Positions 3,957-6,379 of a DNA stretch of 6,379 nt are shown here, piece after piece (within the stretch, counting starts at the first letter, position 1; each line of letters opens with the position of its first letter). This stretch comes from Anaerolineales bacterium (GTDB lineage Bacteria; Chloroflexota; Anaerolineae; Promineifilales; Promineifilaceae), in assembly GCA_020432595.1 (NCBI GenBank), contig JAGQGA010000327.1, positions 1 through 6,379 of the forward strand. Direction: 5' to 3'. Under the pieces are notes generated by a model, which saw nothing but the letters and a program-made list of their open reading frames with translations, searched no databases and had not been told where the DNA came from. A program made the position numbers and the translations under genes.

Positions 3957-6368
3957 ATGACTGTTTTAGAGAAATTCAAGACGTTAACGTATGGTCCGGC
4001 GCCGGAGTCGGCAGAAACGGCCGTTTCCTGGCTCAACGACCACGACCGAGAATTTGGACTGTATATCAATGGCAACTGGGTGCCTGCCTACGACGAACGC
4101 ACCATTCCCGTCACCAACCCCGCCAATGGCGACACCCTTGCTTTAACGGCCGTTGCCGGAGCCGACGATGTAGACAAAGCCGTTAAAGCCGCCACCAAAG
4201 CATTCAAAAGCTGGAGCCAAACCAGCGACCACGAACGCGCCCGCTACCTCTACGCCATTGCTCGTGGCGTGCAAAAACACCAGCGGCTGCTGGCCGTGTT
4301 GGAATCGCTCGACAACGGCAAACCCATCCGCGAGAGCCGCGACATTGACGTGCCGCTGGTGGCACGCCATTTTTACTACCACGCGGGCTGGGCGCAGATC
4401 ATGGGAGCCGAACTGCCCGGCTACGCCCCCGTGGGCGTGATCGGCCAAATCATCCCCTGGAACTTCCCGCTGCTAATGCTGGCCTGGAAAATTGCCCCGG
4501 CACTGGCAATGGGCAACACTGTGGTCATCAAACCCGCCCCCGCCACGCCGCTGACGGCGCTGCTCTTTGCCGAAATTGTAGCCGAGGCGGGACTGCCGCC
4601 GGGCGTGGTCAACGTCATTACCGGCGACGACGAAACGGGCAAGCTGATGACGGCGCACCCCGGTTTTGACAAATATGCCTTCACCGGCTCAACGGAGGTG
4701 GGCAAGATTATTCGTCAGGTGACGGCCGGCCGAGGGGTCAAATTGTCGCTCGAATTGGGCGGCAAATCGCCGTTTATCGTTTTTGACGATGCCGACCAGG
4801 AAGCGGCCATTGAAGGGCTGGTGGATGCCATTTGGTTCAATCAGGGCGAAGTGTGCTGCGCTGGCTCGCGGCTGCTGGTGCAGGAAACCATTGCCGAGCC
4901 GTTTTTAGCGCGGCTGCGGCAGCGCATGGGCAAGCTGCGGCTGGCTGACCCGCTGGACAAAAGCATTGACCTGGGCGCAGTAGTGGACAGGGCGCAGTGG
5001 GAGCGGATTGACAGCTGGGTGCAAAAAGGGGTGGCCGACGGCGCAACCCTGTTCCAACCCGCCTGTGATCTGCCCGCCCACGGCTGTTTTTATCCACCCA
5101 CGCTGCTGACCAACGTGGCTCCAGCTTCGGTGGTGGCGCAGGAGGAGATTTTTGGGCCGGTGCTGGTGGGGATGACTTTCCGCACGCCGAGCGAAGCGGT
5201 GCTGTTGGCAAACAACACCCGCTATGGGCTGGCGGCCAGCCTGTGGACGGAAAACATTAATTTGGCACTGGACGTGGCGACCAAGATTAAGGCGGGTTCC
5301 GTTTGGGTCAATTCGACGAACCTGTTTGATGCAGCGGCTGGTTTTGGCGGCTACCGCGAGAGCGGTTATGGGCGTGAGGGGGGCAAAGAAGGGCTGTATG
5401 AATATGTGCAGCCTGCTTGGGCGAAACATCGCCGCCAGGATGCGCCAGAGATGGACAAGAATTGGGGCAAGCATGTACCCGGCCGGCCGCGCCCCGGTGG
5501 CACCAATGGCGTAGGCAGCAGCTTGGTAGACCGCACAGCGAAAATGTATATTGGTGGCAAACAGGCGCGGCCGGATGGCAGCTACAGCTATCCGGTGCTC
5601 AACCCGTCGGGCAAGCTGGTGGGGTATGCCGGGGACGGCAACCGCAAGGATATTCGCAATGCGGTGGAAGCGGCGCACGCGGCCAAAGGATGGGCGGATC
5701 GCACGCCGTATAATCGAGCGCAGATTTTGTACTTTATAGCGGAAAATTTGGCGGCGCGGGCGGATGAGTTGGCAAAGCGGCTGCGGGATATGACGGGGGT
5801 GCGGGAAAAAACGGCCGTTTCTGAAGTCGAACAATCCATCTCCCGCCTCTTCACCTATGCCAGCTATGCCGACAAATACGGCGGTGTGGTACAGGAAACG
5901 ACGCTGTATGGGCTGGTGGTGGGAATGACTGAGCCAATAGGGGTGATTGGCATTGCCTGCCCCGAAGAACTGCCGCTGCTGGGGTTTGTGTCGCTGGTGG
6001 CTCCGGCCATTGCGCGGGGTAATACCATTGTCGTCGTGCCATCCAGCCGCTATCCGCTGCTAGCAACCGATTTTTACCAGATTTTGGATACCTCTGATTT
6101 GCCGCCGGGGGTGATTAACATTGTGACGGGCGACCAGGCACACCTGACGCAAACGCTGATGCGCCACGATGATGTGGACGCGATCTGGTATTTTGGCGAC
6201 GCGCAGGGCAGTATGCAGGTGGAATATGGCTCGGCCAGCAACATGAAGCGGACGTGGGTGAATTACGGCCGGCCGCTGGATTGGTGGAGCCGTGAGCAGG
6301 GCGAGGGCGAGCTATTTTTGCGCCAGGCAACCCAGGTGAAAAACATTTGGGTGCCAATGGGAGAATGA
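3957..6368 (+). CDS. ALDH16-type two-domain aldehyde dehydrogenase
   Basis: A probable NAD(P)-dependent oxidation of an aldehyde to an acid; the DeoC neighbour makes acetaldehyde the obvious candidate substrate (inference). Seen: 803 residues in two ALDH units. Unit 1 (about 30-490) keeps the catalytic set: PWNFP with Asn169, Lys192, the GSTEVG turn at 244-249, LELGG with Glu266, the nucleophile Cys300 in NQGEVCCAG, and EEIFGPV with Glu397. The position matching the ribose-binding Glu195 of ALDH2 appears to be Pro. After a Gly/Pro-rich linker (about 495-525), unit 2 (528-803) resembles the cofactor half only. Its PWNFP equivalent is CPEELP, the Lys is Val694, the catalytic Glu position reads Asn769, and there is no cysteine subdomain. 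Length and the C-terminal LPMG/VPMGE-type ending agree with the roughly 802-residue ALDH16 family, so unit 2 looks natural, not truncated. The ATG at 3957 lacks a Shine-Dalgarno sequence. Confidence 0.93.
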   Translation: MTVLEKFKTLTYGPAPESAETAVSWLNDHDREFGLYINGNWVPAYDERTIPVTNPANGDTLALTAVAGADDVDKAVKAATKAFKSWSQTSDHERARYLYAIARGVQKHQRLLAVLESLDNGKPIRESRDIDVPLVARHFYYHAGWAQIMGAELPGYAPVGVIGQIIPWNFPLLMLAWKIAPALAMGNTVVIKPAPATPLTALLFAEIVAEAGLPPGVVNVITGDDETGKLMTAHPGFDKYAFTGSTEVGKIIRQVTAGRGVKLSLELGGKSPFIVFDDADQEAAIEGLVDAIWFNQGEVCCAGSRLLVQETIAEPFLARLRQRMGKLRLADPLDKSIDLGAVVDRAQWERIDSWVQKGVADGATLFQPACDLPAHGCFYPPTLLTNVAPASVVAQEEIFGPVLVGMTFRTPSEAVLLANNTRYGLAASLWTENINLALDVATKIKAGSVWVNSTNLFDAAAGFGGYRESGYGREGGKEGLYEYVQPAWAKHRRQDAPEMDKNWGKHVPGRPRPGGTNGVGSSLVDRTAKMYIGGKQARPDGSYSYPVLNPSGKLVGYAGDGNRKDIRNAVEAAHAAKGWADRTPYNRAQILYFIAENLAARADELAKRLRDMTGVREKTAVSEVEQSISRLFTYASYADKYGGVVQETTLYGLVVGMTEPIGVIGIACPEELPLLGFVSLVAPAIARGNTIVVVPSSRYPLLATDFYQILDTSDLPPGVINIVTGDQAHLTQTLMRHDDVDAIWYFGDAQGSMQVEYGSASNMKRTWVNYGRPLDWWSREQGEGELFLRQATQVKNIWVPMGE
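4016..4025. repeat. AACGGCCGTT palindrome, copy 9
   Basis: Read as E-T-A-V near the dehydrogenase N-terminus. It extends to a 14-bp perfect palindrome GAAACGGCCGTTTC (4014-4027). G minus C is +4 before and -4 after. Confidence 0.95.
4145..4154. repeat. AACGGCCGTT palindrome, copy 10
   Basis: Read as L-T-A-V with TTA. The skew is opposite to the main pattern: -8 before, +2 after. Confidence 0.95.
5810..5819. repeat. AACGGCCGTT palindrome, copy 11
   Basis: Read as K-T-A-V in the second unit of the dehydrogenase. It sits exactly at a switch from G-ending to C-ending codons; G minus C is +11 before and -8 after. Confidence 0.95.
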
Positions 6369-6373
6369 TTCGC

Positions 6374-6379
6374 ATGAGT
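6374..6379 (+). CDS. Possible start of a following gene, cut by the window edge
   Basis: GGGAG at 6359-6363, inside the last codons of the dehydrogenase, lies ten bases before the ATG at 6374. An in-frame ATG at 6365 overlaps the dehydrogenase stop as ATGA. Either would begin a translationally coupled gene, but only two to five codons (M-S, or M-I-R-M-S) are visible, so the product cannot be named. Confidence 0.3.

Noticed and set aside
4905..5834. 309-codon open frame on the minus strand inside the dehydrogenase
   Set aside because: It lies antisense to a strongly conserved ALDH sequence. Its translation is Arg/Pro/His-rich with no recognisable domain, as expected from a GC-rich shadow frame.
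6260..6368. Premature truncation of the second ALDH unit
   Set aside because: The length of 803 residues and the VPMGE-type ending match the natural ALDH16 end, so there is no sign of a frameshift or lost 3' part.

Overview
The window holds five protein genes, one tRNA gene and two hairpin repeats on a roughly 55% GC background. It looks like chromosomal DNA of an environmental bacterium. My best guess is Chloroflexota (an Anaerolineae-like lineage). This rests on the style of the multi-membrane glycosyltransferase with its C-terminal beta-rich tail, the single-anchor signal peptidase, the eukaryote-like DeoC followed by an ALDH16-type dehydrogenase, and the repeat content. The assignment is inference only, because no marker gene is present.

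Layout. From the left edge to 1930 (+) runs the 3' part of a GT39/ArnT-like membrane glycosyltransferase whose start lies outside the window. A tRNA-Lys(UUU) gene follows on the minus strand (2048-2120). It has its own sigma70-like promoter (2133-2161) and a terminator hairpin (1995-2029) that reads better on the minus strand. Divergent from it, a second good promoter (2204-2232) drives a compact rightward cluster: lepB (signal peptidase I, 2295-2903), deoC (deoxyribose-phosphate aldolase, 2922-3875) and an 803-residue two-domain aldehyde dehydrogenase of the ALDH16 type (3957-6368). The first codons of a further gene may lie at the right edge.

How the genes fit. DeoC splits 2-deoxyribose 5-phosphate into glyceraldehyde 3-phosphate and acetaldehyde. 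The adjacent dehydrogenase is well placed to oxidise the acetaldehyde, giving a two-step deoxynucleoside salvage/catabolism module. LepB appears to share the transcript without a functional link.

The most interesting signal is at the DNA level. The 10-bp palindrome AACGGCCGTT occurs 11 times, where chance predicts about 0.006, always inside genes. Ten of the 11 copies are read as Thr-Ala-Val, and each of those ten is preceded by a codon ending in A. One copy is read in another frame, so peptide conservation alone cannot explain the pattern. It resembles the HIP1 highly iterated palindrome of cyanobacteria, with a different sequence. In most copies local G excess changes to C excess across the palindrome. 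Two hairpins built from 7-nt tandem units are also present: one inserted in frame inside the glycosyltransferase (about 321-396) and one between deoC and the dehydrogenase (3880-3946), ending just before a start codon that has no visible Shine-Dalgarno sequence.
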